A DNA stretch of 19,680 nt from JAOZHU01 sp964632845 (GCA_964632845.1 CAZWDU010000024.1:1-19680), one strand, 5' to 3'; numbered from the stretch's first letter, positions 6,782 through 14,479 are shown. Notes: generated by a model not told the origin, from the sequence alone. Program-made: numbers and translations.

Positions 6782-7003
6782 ATGCCCTGCGTCGCGCCAG
6801 ATGGCAAACCCACAGCAAGCGGCATGGCAACGCTAAAAGCCCTGAAGAATGGCACATTATCGCCTGAAGAAGTCGCAGGCAAAACAGGTCAACCCTTATT
6901 CAGAGTACGTAGTGGGCTTCGTGAACTTAAAAACGCTGGATTCGTAGAGGAAAAAGAAGACAAATACGTGCTTTCTAAAAGCGGAAGCACATTAACTCAG
7001 TGA
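6782..7003 (+). CDS. Small winged-helix DNA-binding protein coupled to peroxiredoxin
   Basis: 73 aa, starting MPCVAPDGKPTASGMATLKA. GTLSPEEVAGKTGQPLFRVR, then the SGLRELKNAGFVEEKEDKYV stretch, reads as a helix-turn-helix followed by a wing. The ATG lies in TAACATG, one base after the peroxiredoxin stop; no strong Shine-Dalgarno site, so translation is probably coupled. The frame is open further upstream inside the peroxiredoxin gene, but that part is an out-of-frame shadow. The single cysteine C3 near the N-terminus could make it redox-sensitive, an idea supported only by the neighbour. Function is inferred as a local transcription regulator. Confidence 0.7.
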   Translation: MPCVAPDGKPTASGMATLKALKNGTLSPEEVAGKTGQPLFRVRSGLRELKNAGFVEEKEDKYVLSKSGSTLTQ

Positions 7004-7029
7004 TGTGCCCGCTGAAGCAACAACCACCT

Positions 7030-7042
7030 TTCTCTTTTTTTC
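7030..7042 (+). terminator. T-rich terminator candidate after the winged-helix gene
   Basis: TTCTCTTTTTTTC, ~27 bp after the TGA stop, ends the peroxiredoxin unit. Assigned by composition only. Confidence 0.4.
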
Positions 7043-7057
7043 AAGCATACATGAACG

Positions 7058-7261
7058 CTAAACAATAGTTTTAACAGAATAGCAAGGCGTTACGTCCTGA
7101 AATAAACGGTAAACTGAACCAGATTCAGTTCCAGAATAACCATTCTCATCCTTTGGATGAACAAGACTCCGCGCAATTAAACACCAACCGCAGAAGACAC
7201 AGCCTGAAAGCAAAATTGTTGCATCATTTCGCAATTTGAACTCGCAAGTTTTTTCCAGCAT
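7058..7261 (-). CDS. Doubtful 67-aa frame coupled to the glycosidase-like gene
   Basis: An ATG at 7261-7259 overlaps the preceding TAA stop in TAATG, the classic coupling arrangement. The frame encodes 67 residues including SGCVFCGWCLIARS. No family is recognised, there is no signal peptide, and nothing else in 7043-7260 looks coding. It may be a chance frame or a decayed tail; the coupling is the only point in its favour. Confidence 0.2.
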   Translation of the reverse strand: MLEKTCEFKLRNDATILLSGCVFCGWCLIARSLVHPKDENGYSGTESGSVYRLFQDVTPCYSVKTIV

Positions 7262-8457
7262 TAAAGTGAATTATTCCAATAGAAGATTTTCTCGTATTTG
7301 CCAGCTGCTGGAAAATCTGGACTATCGTAAATTATGTCCAAGCGCATATCGTACTCGGTCAGAAGTGATTGTGACAACTCCCAGAGGCTCTGGGTGCTCT
7401 CTCCTGCTGGCCAACACCAAATGCGGTCGCCAGAATGCCTCATGCCCCACCCATAGTTTTCAGGCAATACCAATGCGGCTTCAGCTTCAATTGAGCCGTG
7501 GGTACTCTGCGGCAGGGTTATAACGTCATTCCAGAATCGTTCAAGCGCTTCAAAATGCTCATCCGTCAATATGCCGTAAGGATTACCTTCCATTTTGGGG
7601 TAGTTGAAAACCACAACGTATTCTGCGCCAGCTTTGTACGACAAAAGCATTTGCTGATAAATGTTTTCTCCACTGTCAAGGTAAGGCGGCTCATCGTACT
7701 TCCACGTTATGATTGTACCCCACGGCTTATTTTGCATCCGAGCAGCGCCTCGTATCAACCCAATACTTTTGGATAGAGTTTCATTCCAGCCGAGTTGTGC
7801 AAGCAGAACATCGTATCCTCCTAAGTAATCCCACCAGTAGAGAGCATAATCGGAAGTGAAAATTGTAATCGAACGGTTTTTGAGTTCTCGAATACCTGAA
7901 TCATCCTTGATTATGTCCATGTATATTTTTGCCGCTAGATCGTAATTTGAGGCAAGCGAACCATTCAAGAACGCCTCCATCGCCGACTCATGCGCCCGAT
8001 ACATCGATGCATTCTGCAGTTTCAGATGGTTAAACCAACGTGACCAATTAAAATCCAGTTGGTTGCCGCCTGGCTCGTCGTAGTAGTAAACGCCTAAGAA
8101 TCTGTCGCTCCACCTCTCCTGGGCAAAATCAAGCCAAGGTACCTGCCACGGGCAATCATCATCAAAATAGCCGAAGTAAGCTATAATGTGTAATCCTGCT
8201 GCTACCGCGTAATCGCAGATTTCGTTGATTGCTGTTTCGTTCTTGCTTATTGGTCCTGATTGAAGCACAAAAAGGTTAGTGTAATTTTTCACTCTGTCAA
8301 TAAGCAGCTTAGCTTCTGCTGTTGTGTCTCCACAGAAAGCGACGCCTATATAGAAGGACTGAGCCGCCTCGTTGCCACTGGGTGAATCAATTGAAATCAC
8401 TAGTGCTACTATTAAGATAACTACTAAGACAAGTGAAAGGATGAAACGTTGTTTCAA
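7261..8457 (-). CDS. Membrane-anchored glycoside-hydrolase-like protein
   Basis: 398 aa. An N-terminal hydrophobic segment (~5-23, LSLVLVVILIVALVI) is a signal anchor, so the body lies outside the cell, in line with many N-glycosylation sequons (NYT, NET, NAS, NGS, NRS, NNS). The body has alternating strands and helices with YYYDEP, TSDYALYWWDYL, GTIITWKYDEP and a GAEYVVVFNYP strand, suggestive of a TIM-barrel glycosidase; acidic residues in the two DEP motifs could be catalytic. I cannot name a GH family. Start is TTG at 8457 with AAAGGGG upstream. Lies ~105 bp downstream of a 36-bp element shared with the Mrp/Lrp promoter. Confidence 0.6.
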   Translation of the reverse strand: MKQRFILSLVLVVILIVALVISIDSPSGNEAAQSFYIGVAFCGDTTAEAKLLIDRVKNYTNLFVLQSGPISKNETAINEICDYAVAAGLHIIAYFGYFDDDCPWQVPWLDFAQERWSDRFLGVYYYDEPGGNQLDFNWSRWFNHLKLQNASMYRAHESAMEAFLNGSLASNYDLAAKIYMDIIKDDSGIRELKNRSITIFTSDYALYWWDYLGGYDVLLAQLGWNETLSKSIGLIRGAARMQNKPWGTIITWKYDEPPYLDSGENIYQQMLLSYKAGAEYVVVFNYPKMEGNPYGILTDEHFEALERFWNDVITLPQSTHGSIEAEAALVLPENYGWGMRHSGDRIWCWPAGESTQSLWELSQSLLTEYDMRLDIIYDSPDFPAAGKYEKIFYWNNSL

Positions 8458-8561
8458 GTTTGGTGTCCCCTTTTCACACTAGTTTACATCAAGCGATGCG
8501 AAGGAATAGGTTTTTCGGTTAATGCCAAATAGATATAATCAGTCCTAATTTGTTTCAATGT

Positions 8562-8597
8562 TAAACCCTATTAATAGTTTGTGTTTATAAAGTAAAC
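8562..8597. repeat. 36-bp promoter-type repeat, copy 1
   Basis: This stretch matches 14480-14515 at 33 of 36 positions in the same orientation. Its core GTTTATAAAGTAAAC is an inverted repeat (GTTTA/TAAAC around five bases) that contains a TATA-like TTTATAAA. It lies ~105 bp upstream of the glycosidase-like gene. The surrounding region 8458-8733 has no intact gene. Confidence 0.7.
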
Positions 8598-8600
8598 TGT

Positions 8601-8700
8601 TTACGGCTCCGCTCTGTGCCACAATGGCTCAGCAAGCACAAGCTTAGCACCAGTTTCTGTAATTGAAGCTGCAACGAACAACAATTGACGAAGCAGCCAC
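8601..8700 (-). pseudogene. Possible gene remnant (C-terminal fragment)
   Basis: On the minus strand an open stretch after a TAG near 8698 reads through LLFVAASITETGAKLVLAEP to a TAA at 8603-8601. There is no credible start codon and a neighbouring frame is also locally open, as expected of a frameshifted fragment. The composition looks protein-like, but no family is recognised and chance is possible. Confidence 0.2.
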
Positions 8701-8733
8701 TAGAAACGCCATAGATCGCTTGCCGCTCTTAAA

Positions 8734-9428
8734 CTATGTGCGCTTTCTTGTTCTTATTCGCGGTATAAACATTGGAACTGCACTCTTGTATTTTTGGTAT
8801 TCTTAGCCAAACTTCTCTTCCATTTTCTTATCCTCTTCCTTAGCAAGCCGATAATACAACACAACGAGGGCAAGCCAAAGCCAGAAGCGTAGGAATAGTA
8901 ACCCACTGAATATTCATACCCGACGTAATTAATAGAACCCCTAAACTGTGGATGACGAATGTGACCATAGATGCCTAACGTTACAATGTGATTTTTAGCT
9001 TTGTGAATTTTTTTCCAACCAACGGTAATTAAGAGCATTCCAACCAGCATAATTACGGATGAAAGAGGCAAGATAAATAGATGAAAAAGAAAGGCGAACG
9101 CGTTTTCTCCTATTAAATCAGCAAGGAAATACGTTAACGTATAGATGTTTTGATACCCGAGAAGCCATGAAAAAATATACATGGTCAAAGGGAAGCCGTA
9201 CATTTCAGCATATAATGAGATGACAAAAGCCAAATACACACTTGAAGGAAGACGCTCCATCTTTTCCCTATACTGGATGAAGAAAATGAACGACCCGAAA
9301 AGCAAAATGTTCAAAGCGGTGAAACCTATGTTGCCCCAACCATACCACGCTACACTAAGCCAAAACAACAAAAGAGACAAAACAACTGCCAAAAGAATAA
9401 ACAACAACCGTTCTTTAAGCTTGCTCAT
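8734..9428 (-). pseudogene. Isoprenylcysteine carboxylmethyltransferase-like membrane protein, frameshifted
   Basis: From ATG 9428 the frame encodes several membrane helices with YLAFVISLYAEMYGFPLTMY and ends its intact homology at LGIYGHIRHPQF (~8943), a typical ICMT/PEMT-type motif. The same frame then continues to 8754 with sequence unlike the family. The missing family tail is found in other frames: VLLITSGMNIQW follows around 8900-8940, and VVLYYRLAKEEDKKMEEKFG around 8805-8870. A TAA at 8805-8803 interrupts the latter before EYQKYKSAVPMFIPR, which ends at TAG 8736-8734. Two frameshifts plus a stop indicate a decayed gene; if the lesions were sequencing errors it would be an ordinary membrane methyltransferase. 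Confidence 0.75.
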
Positions 9429-9486
9429 TCCAAGACCCCTCCCCTCTTTATAAAGAAAACAAGAAATAATTCGGCCTATACATAAG

Positions 9487-9813
9487 CTACCTCAAGTTTC
9501 GGATGGAAAACGGTTGCTTTCTGATTTTGACTAAGTATAAAATCACGCAGCTTGTTATCAGAAGGATAATTATTCCAATTGTAACGCATAGAATCAAGTT
9601 TGCTGACGGGGATTGACCGCACCAAGGCACCATAAGTGGATAACGATCGCTGTTATTAGAATCAATTCTGAAGGGTGTATCACATATCCCGTCGTTTCCA
9701 GTAAGATTTTGACTATCCCCGCTTTTCTCATCCGCCCCAGTGTGATTGCTCCAGAAGTTGCCTCCGATAGGATAGCCACAATCCCAGTTGTTGCTGTTGA
9801 AGCAAAAAAGCAT
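9487..9813 (-). pseudogene. 5'-truncated NosD/parallel beta-helix surface protein remnant
   Basis: The frame reads CFNSNNWDCGYPIGGNFWSN, then SGDSQNLTGNDGICDTPFRI and DRYPLMVPW, the characteristic end of archaeal NosD-type beta-helix surface proteins, followed by one membrane helix (LILCVTIGIIILLITSCVIL) and a basic tail (VKIRKQPFSIRNLR). The long repeat region that normally precedes this is absent; a TGA lies directly before the first ATG. So only the last ~100 residues remain. Expression as a small anchored protein cannot be excluded but is unlikely. Confidence 0.65.
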
Positions 9814-9911
9814 TCAAACATAGAAATATACGAATGAAACGAGCACACTTAAGAATGCCCGTTTCTTCGACACAGACGCAACAGAGTTTTGGATGCTTAC
9901 CGTGTGGCTTA

Positions 9912-10193
9912 TTAGCCGCGTAGTTCGTCGACTTCTTTCTTGCCCTCTTCCAACTCTTTCGTTTGTTCCTTATCGTTCATCAACAGCAACGCTTGAAACT
10001 CGCCCACATGTGTTTTCTCTTCTTTCGCTATGTCCAAGAGAATTCGCTTAATATCCTCATTTTGAGTTAGGGCAGCCATCTGCTCATAAAGATTTATAGC
10101 GTCCAATTCAGCGATTATTCCCGCTCGCAGTATTTCTTTATCCAAGTTTTCTTTGCTTATTTTTTCAAGGTCTATCGGAATTTTCGACAACAA
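9912..10193 (-). CDS. Encapsulin-type ferritin-like (Flp) domain protein, stand-alone
   Basis: 93 aa, helical. AGIIAELDAINLYEQMAALT and AKEEKTHVGEFQALLL closely resemble the ferritin-like domain fused to the N-terminus of the Pyrococcus furiosus encapsulin. Likely di-iron ligands are E29, E36, E59, H62 and E65 (the EKTH motif is the ExxH). In this family two-helix subunits pair to build ferroxidase centres that feed iron into an encapsulin shell. Here the domain ends after KEVDELRG with no shell domain, and no encapsulin gene is visible nearby. Start is TTG at 10193; an adjacent in-frame TTG is an alternative. A TATA-like TTTTTAAA lies ~45 bp upstream. Separate from the MinD run by ~135 bp. 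Confidence 0.8.
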   Translation of the reverse strand: MLSKIPIDLEKISKENLDKEILRAGIIAELDAINLYEQMAALTQNEDIKRILLDIAKEEKTHVGEFQALLLMNDKEQTKELEEGKKEVDELRG

Positions 10194-10329
10194 ATTTACC
10201 TACCCCATTCCTTACCTATAGAAAACAGGTATTCCATTTAAAAATTTGTTTCAAAAAGCTAAAACCCTATAATCCACTTCAAGTCTTCCAGTAATAAACC
10301 TGAGTGCAACAAGCAATCATTAAACAGTG

Positions 10330-11205
10330 TCATCGCCCAATTTCGTCCAAAACTTTTGACACTTTCTGCCACGCACCAACTATCTCTTCAGCAGCAACAC
10401 TCCGCGGCGAATACTCTACGATTGTCTTCCCATTAACCATAGCCTCTGTGACTTTGGAGCTAAAAGAAAGTCTGCCAACAACCTCCACGCCGTTTTCTCT
10501 GCAAAAACTCACAATTCTTTCAGTATTACCCACGTTTATGTCGTACATATTCACGCACACGAAAGGCGTCACATGGAAATGCCCAAGCAACTGCAACACG
10601 CGTTCAAGATCATGGATACCCGACATCGTCGGTTCAGTAACCACCAAAGCAGCATCCACCCCCGAAATCGAAGCGATAACAGGACAACCAATTCCCGGCG
10701 AACCATCAATAATAATTAAATCGCGGTTTTCCCGTTTAGCCAGTATCTTAGCGTTCTGCCTAACCAAAGTGACGAGCTTTCCTGAGTTAGCCTCGCCAGC
10801 ATAAAGCATCGCGTGCGACATAAAACCGTACTTCGTCTTTGAAAGGTAAGCTTCCCCAGACACTCTTTCAGCCAAAGTTACGGCGTGAAAGGGGCAAACA
10901 ATGGCACAGACACCGCATCCTTCGCAGGCAACCGCGTCAATCTTCAAATCTTCAGTCACCGCGTCAAAAGCACATTTGTCTCTACACAAACCACATTTTG
11001 TGCACTTTGCTTCGTCGATAACGGCTAATTTTGAACCGCGGAACTCCTGCGTTTCAATTACTTCAGGATGCAAAAGCATGTGCAGGTCAGGCGCATCAAC
11101 ATCACAGTCTGCCACAACAGCATTTTTCGCAAGGACGACAAAAGACGCAGTTATGGTTGTTTTGCCCGTTCCGCCTTTGCCGCTTAAAACCGTCAACTGC
11201 CTCAT
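10330..11205 (-). CDS. MinD-superfamily P-loop ATPase with inserted ferredoxin domain (second copy)
   Basis: 291 aa. Deviant Walker A SGKGGTGKT (8-16); DCDVDAPDLH (33-42) as switch region; an inserted 2[4Fe-4S] ferredoxin with C68, C71, C74, C78 and C94, C97, C100, C104; then IIIDGSPGIGCPVIAS (Walker B/switch II) and VTEPTMSGIHDLERV. This is the COG1149 family, ATPases thought to handle or transfer iron-sulfur clusters or electrons in anaerobes. Its ATG overlaps the stop of the upstream homologue in ATGA, so the two are translationally coupled and probably form a hetero-complex. Confidence 0.9.
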   Translation of the reverse strand: MRQLTVLSGKGGTGKTTITASFVVLAKNAVVADCDVDAPDLHMLLHPEVIETQEFRGSKLAVIDEAKCTKCGLCRDKCAFDAVTEDLKIDAVACEGCGVCAIVCPFHAVTLAERVSGEAYLSKTKYGFMSHAMLYAGEANSGKLVTLVRQNAKILAKRENRDLIIIDGSPGIGCPVIASISGVDAALVVTEPTMSGIHDLERVLQLLGHFHVTPFVCVNMYDINVGNTERIVSFCRENGVEVVGRLSFSSKVTEAMVNGKTIVEYSPRSVAAEEIVGAWQKVSKVLDEIGR

Positions 11206-12038
11206 TCGCCAACAATCCCCCTCACTTCAGCGTATAGCGTCTGGAACTTTTCTTTCCACTCAGGCATCTCCACGCTGAAGGGAACACCTCGCGAATAAAG
11301 TTCTGCAATTTTTCGTTGATAAGGAATCTCCATCAACACGCGAATACCTTCTTCTTTGCAGTACGCGTAGACTTTTTCGTCGCCTACTCCTGCGCGGTTG
11401 ATGACAACACCAAAAGGAATTGCCATATCCCTCAAGACTTGAACGGCGATCTTCAAATCGTGCAAGCCAAACGGCGTAGGCTCGGTAACGAGAACACAGA
11501 AATCACTGCCCCGTACAGTTTCCACAAAAGGACATGACGCTCCAGGAGGCGAATCAAGAATCACATTTCCAGCCTTGCCTATCTGATTCTTAACGGCTTT
11601 TATTACTGGAACAGCCATGGGCTTGCCCACTTCAAGTTCCCCGTAAATAAGCGCCAACTCTCCAACTGAACCAAACGTTAAAGTGCCAATTCTATGTTTT
11701 TCCCAACTAATCGCTTTAGCGGTGCAAACTATGGCGCATCCGCCGCAGCTATGGCAAAGCTCTGGAAACACCAAAATTTTCTCCGCGCTGGTAAACATAG
11801 CGTTGAATTGACAGAACTTTGAGCATGCTCCACAGTGGTTGCACAGAGTTTCGTTTATGTGTGGAATAAAAGTGAAAACAGGTTCGGTTCTCTGCAGCTT
11901 CGGATGCAAAAGCAAATAGGCGTTCGGCTCTTCAACATCGCAGTCTAAAAATTGAACATTGCCTACCGAAAGAGCCATGTTCACAGCTACTGATGTTTTT
12001 CCAGTTCCGCCTTTTCCACTAGCAACCGATACAATCAT
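11202..12038 (-). CDS. MinD-superfamily P-loop ATPase with inserted ferredoxin domain (first copy)
   Basis: 278 aa. Walker A SGKGGTGKT (8-16), DCDVEEPNAY (32-41), ferredoxin insert with C66, C69, C72, C76 and C95, C98, C101, C105, then VILDSPPGASCPF and VTEPTPFGLHDLKIAV. Same family as the downstream gene with which it overlaps by 4 bp; sequence between them differs enough for separate roles. Such tandem pairs are common in archaea and anaerobic bacteria. It starts 57 bp after the NifU-like gene at ATG 12038. Cytoplasmic iron-sulfur or cofactor handling is inferred from the family and neighbours. Confidence 0.9.
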   Translation of the reverse strand: MIVSVASGKGGTGKTSVAVNMALSVGNVQFLDCDVEEPNAYLLLHPKLQRTEPVFTFIPHINETLCNHCGACSKFCQFNAMFTSAEKILVFPELCHSCGGCAIVCTAKAISWEKHRIGTLTFGSVGELALIYGELEVGKPMAVPVIKAVKNQIGKAGNVILDSPPGASCPFVETVRGSDFCVLVTEPTPFGLHDLKIAVQVLRDMAIPFGVVINRAGVGDEKVYAYCKEEGIRVLMEIPYQRKIAELYSRGVPFSVEMPEWKEKFQTLYAEVRGIVGE

Positions 12039-12095
12039 CCAAATGCACTTCAGGAAAAACTTCGTTAAAAAACGCAGGAAACCTTGGCTGGTTGG

Positions 12096-12551
12096 TTATA
12101 TCTCTGAGCGCCCCTTTCCCTTCTCGTACTCGGCAAGTGCTTTTTGCAGCGTTCTTATGGACAGCCTAGCGCAATCAAGCTTTGACTTTGGTAAACCTCC
12201 AAGCTCCGCCAACACATCCGCCTCTGTCAGTTTCTTTGCCTGATTAACGGTGTTGCCTTTCAAGAGCGTAGTCAGTGCAGACGCTGATGAAGCTGAACCT
12301 GGACAACCCAGATAGTAGAATTTTGCAGCTTCTATGATGTTCTTTTCGTTGATTCTCAGGTATAACTTGATGAGGTCGCCGCATGGACCAAGAAAGGTTG
12401 TGGCAACACTTGGAGCATCCAATGCGCCCACGTTAACGTTGTTCACATACAAATCAATAGCCTTCTTGGAATACCCTGATTCCACCATCAGCTTCAGTTC
12501 TTCTTCTGATAGTTTCCTTGACGTTTTTTCACCTCCACCACTATTACGCAT
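12096..12551 (-). CDS. NifU/IscU-like iron-sulfur scaffold protein
   Basis: 151 aa from the chosen ATG. The blocks LGPCGDLIKLYLRI, AKFYYLGCPGSASSASALTT and LGGLPKSKLDCARLSIRTLQ match the NifU N-terminal/IscU scaffold, with the three cluster cysteines at C57, C83 and C127 and the CGD aspartate at D59. The histidine usually before the third cysteine is replaced by aspartate (LDC instead of HC). Start: the frame is open from ATG 12593, inside the NifX gene; ATG 12551 lies 17 bp after that gene's stop and is preferred. A perfect GGAGGTGA lies after both ATGs, 4 nt before an in-frame ACG. Scaffold for clusters delivered by the adjacent ATPases is the likely role. Confidence 0.85.
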   Translation of the reverse strand: MRNSGGGEKTSRKLSEEELKLMVESGYSKKAIDLYVNNVNVGALDAPSVATTFLGPCGDLIKLYLRINEKNIIEAAKFYYLGCPGSASSASALTTLLKGNTVNQAKKLTEADVLAELGGLPKSKLDCARLSIRTLQKALAEYEKGKGRSEI

Positions 12552-12568
12552 CGTCCGTAGCTTCTGCC

Positions 12569-12940
12569 TTAATGGTGGTGTGCATGTGGGCAACCTTCGT
12601 CAAGTTCTTCAAGCTCGCCTTTCTTGTATGCAGCAATCACTTCGCCAACTGTGTCTGCGTTGGCTTTCAGCACTGTCACTCCTGCACCTCTGAAAGTGTT
12701 CAAGCCCCTAGGACCCATACCATAGAGTATCAGCACATTCGGTTGCAACTCCAAAACATTGTCATGCGCATAACCCATACCGCCTACATGCTCACTGGTG
12801 TTGGAAACGGTCTTAACGTTTGAGATTTCACCGTTCTCGTCCAAATCCACAACGGCGAAGCCGGGCGCTCTTCCAAAATGCTCAGCTAATCGAGCATTCA
12901 AGCCTTGCTGGTCTACTACAGGAACCAGTATTCTCTTCAT
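12569..12940 (-). CDS. NifX/NafY-type protein with His-rich tail
   Basis: 123 aa. MKRILVPVVDQQGLNARLAE, HFGRAPGFAVVDLDE, then VGGMGYAHDNVLELQPNVLI and GMGPRGLNTFRGAGVTVLKA are typical of the COG1433 NifX/NafY family. The C-terminus ends CPHAHHH, a likely metal-binding tail. The HFGRAP motif is the conserved first block. A strong GGAGGTGA precedes the start by 7 nt; TTG-ATG are adjacent and the ATG at 12940 is taken. Second of two tandem NifX-type genes; its stop is 17 bp from the NifU-like start. Binding or transfer of an iron-sulfur-based cofactor is inferred. Confidence 0.87.
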   Translation of the reverse strand: MKRILVPVVDQQGLNARLAEHFGRAPGFAVVDLDENGEISNVKTVSNTSEHVGGMGYAHDNVLELQPNVLILYGMGPRGLNTFRGAGVTVLKANADTVGEVIAAYKKGELEELDEGCPHAHHH

Positions 12941-13024
12941 CAACTATTCACCTCCACCCCTGCTTAACATAAGCTTCTTCCGATTTATTTACCTGAATTC
13001 TCAACAAGCGAACTATTTGCGCCT

Positions 13025-13408
13025 TCATCTCCAACCCCTTCCGCTGCCGGCACCAAAATGGTCTCCAACCGTAGGTGCGTCAGTTTTTCTAAACTCGCCT
13101 TTCCTGAACTTCTCAACTGCGTCTCTAACAGTTCCTGATGCACCTGTTATGATGTCGATTCCAGCAGCTGAAAGCGCCTGAAACGCATTAGGTCCAACAT
13201 TTCCGGTAACAAGCACTTTTGCCCCTTTGTTTGCGATAGATTGTGCGGCTTGAATTCCCGCGCCGCCTGTTGCACCAGAAGCCGAGTTTGGAATAGCTTC
13301 AAACTGCAGGGTTTCAGAGTCAACCATTACTAGATAGGAGCATCTGCCAAATCTGGGGTCTAACTGCGCGTCTAAATTGTTTCCTGATGAGGTTACACAA
13401 ACTTTCAA
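13025..13408 (-). CDS. NifX/NafY-type protein
   Basis: 127 aa. MKVCVTSSGNNLDAQLDPRF, GRCSYLVMVD, GATGGAGIQAAQSIANKGAK and NVGPNAFQALSAAGIDIIT are the standard blocks of COG1433. The C-terminal tail (GDHFGAGSGRGWR) is glycine-rich. The start is TTG at 13408; only a weak AGATGAT site precedes it. It lies 73 bp after mrp and 84 bp before the second NifX-type gene, all on the same strand. Family role: binding of metal-sulfur clusters; the client is unknown here. Confidence 0.87.
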   Translation of the reverse strand: MKVCVTSSGNNLDAQLDPRFGRCSYLVMVDSETLQFEAIPNSASGATGGAGIQAAQSIANKGAKVLVTGNVGPNAFQALSAAGIDIITGASGTVRDAVEKFRKGEFRKTDAPTVGDHFGAGSGRGWR

Positions 13409-13481
13409 TTTTTATCATCTCTTAAACTATGATACGGTGAAAAACGAGAATTCCGCCGCCAAATAATCAGCCTGAACAGTT

Positions 13482-14444
13482 TCATCTTCTGCCACCTTTG
13501 CGGTTCAAGTTTTCCGCGCATACACGCGCCGTCTTGCTGTTCTCTATGAACTGCTCAATTTTTGTGACTATTTCCACGAAAGCTTTAGCTGAGGGCGAAT
13601 CGGGATTTTCAGCAATGAAGGACACGCCACTGTCCGCGAAGTTGCAAATCTCCGGGTCTATTGGAATGCTTCCTAGGTATGGCACGGACAAGGCTTCAGT
13701 GATTCTTTTTCCTCCTCCAGTTCGGAATATGTCAATTTTGGCTCCGCAATCGGGGCAGACGAAACCGCTCATGTTCTCAACTATCCCGATTATTGGAACG
13801 CCAACTTGTCTGGCGAACGAGACAGCTTTCTTGACGACAGCCTCCGAAACTTCAGAGGGCATTGTCACGATTATCACGCCGTCCATTTCAGGGAGCAACT
13901 GCATGACACTTAGCGGTTCATCACCTGTCCCCGGCGGGAGGTCTATTAATAGAAAGTCAAGTTCGCCCCATTCTATGTCGGACAAGAACTGCTGGATAAG
14001 CCTCATTTTCAAGGGACCACGCCAGATTACGGGTGCCTCATCGGTTGGAAGCAGAAAATCCATCGATGCAACTTTGATGCCTAGGCGACCTGTAACTGGA
14101 AAGAGCATTCCTGCGGGACCGCCTACGAGTTTCTGTCCTTTCAACCCGAGCATTTTTGGCACGCAAGGTCCATGAATGTCCGCGTCCAGAACTCCGACTT
14201 TATCCTTGTGCCCGTGTAACGCGAAAGCCATGGCGAGATTTACGGTTACGGTGCTTTTGCCGACTCCACCTTTGCCGCTTATCACTGCGATTTTGTGTTT
14301 TACTTTGCTCATTTTCAGTTTCAGTCTCTGTTCTTGTATGTAGCTTTCTTTTTTGGGGTCGTTGCACTCGTTGGAAGTTGAGCAGGAACCGCATACACCG
14401 TCGCATTCTTCGGTTGTGTTTGCTTGCTTCAGAGGGTTTGTCAT
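13482..14444 (-). CDS. Mrp/NBP35-family iron-sulfur carrier ATPase
   Basis: 320 aa. An N-terminal cysteine cluster (C14, C18, C21, C27 in ECDGVCGSCSTSNEC) recalls the Nbp35 N-terminal [4Fe-4S] site. Then IAVISGKGGVGKSTVTVNLA (Walker A), DADIHGPCVPKMLG, LIDLPPGTGDEPLSVMQLLP, and the CPDC motif (bridging cluster) in SGFVCPDCGAKIDIF. The family assembles and delivers [4Fe-4S] clusters to apoproteins in the cytoplasm. ATG 14444 follows GGTGA. It is the first gene of the minus-strand cofactor run and divergent from the Lrp regulator; the intergenic 36-bp element probably controls both directions. Confidence 0.92.
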   Translation of the reverse strand: MTNPLKQANTTEECDGVCGSCSTSNECNDPKKESYIQEQRLKLKMSKVKHKIAVISGKGGVGKSTVTVNLAMAFALHGHKDKVGVLDADIHGPCVPKMLGLKGQKLVGGPAGMLFPVTGRLGIKVASMDFLLPTDEAPVIWRGPLKMRLIQQFLSDIEWGELDFLLIDLPPGTGDEPLSVMQLLPEMDGVIIVTMPSEVSEAVVKKAVSFARQVGVPIIGIVENMSGFVCPDCGAKIDIFRTGGGKRITEALSVPYLGSIPIDPEICNFADSGVSFIAENPDSPSAKAFVEIVTKIEQFIENSKTARVCAENLNRKGGRR

Positions 14445-14479
14445 TTTTTCACCGTTAAACGTGGAGGTAGTTTAATACA

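Noticed and set aside
7236..7776. Plus-strand frames opposite the glycosidase-like gene
   Set aside because: Antisense shadows of a longer gene with signal anchor and proper start context.
9594..9848. Minus-strand frame overlapping the NosD remnant
   Set aside because: Out of frame with the recognisable NosD-type motifs and without family features; a shadow.
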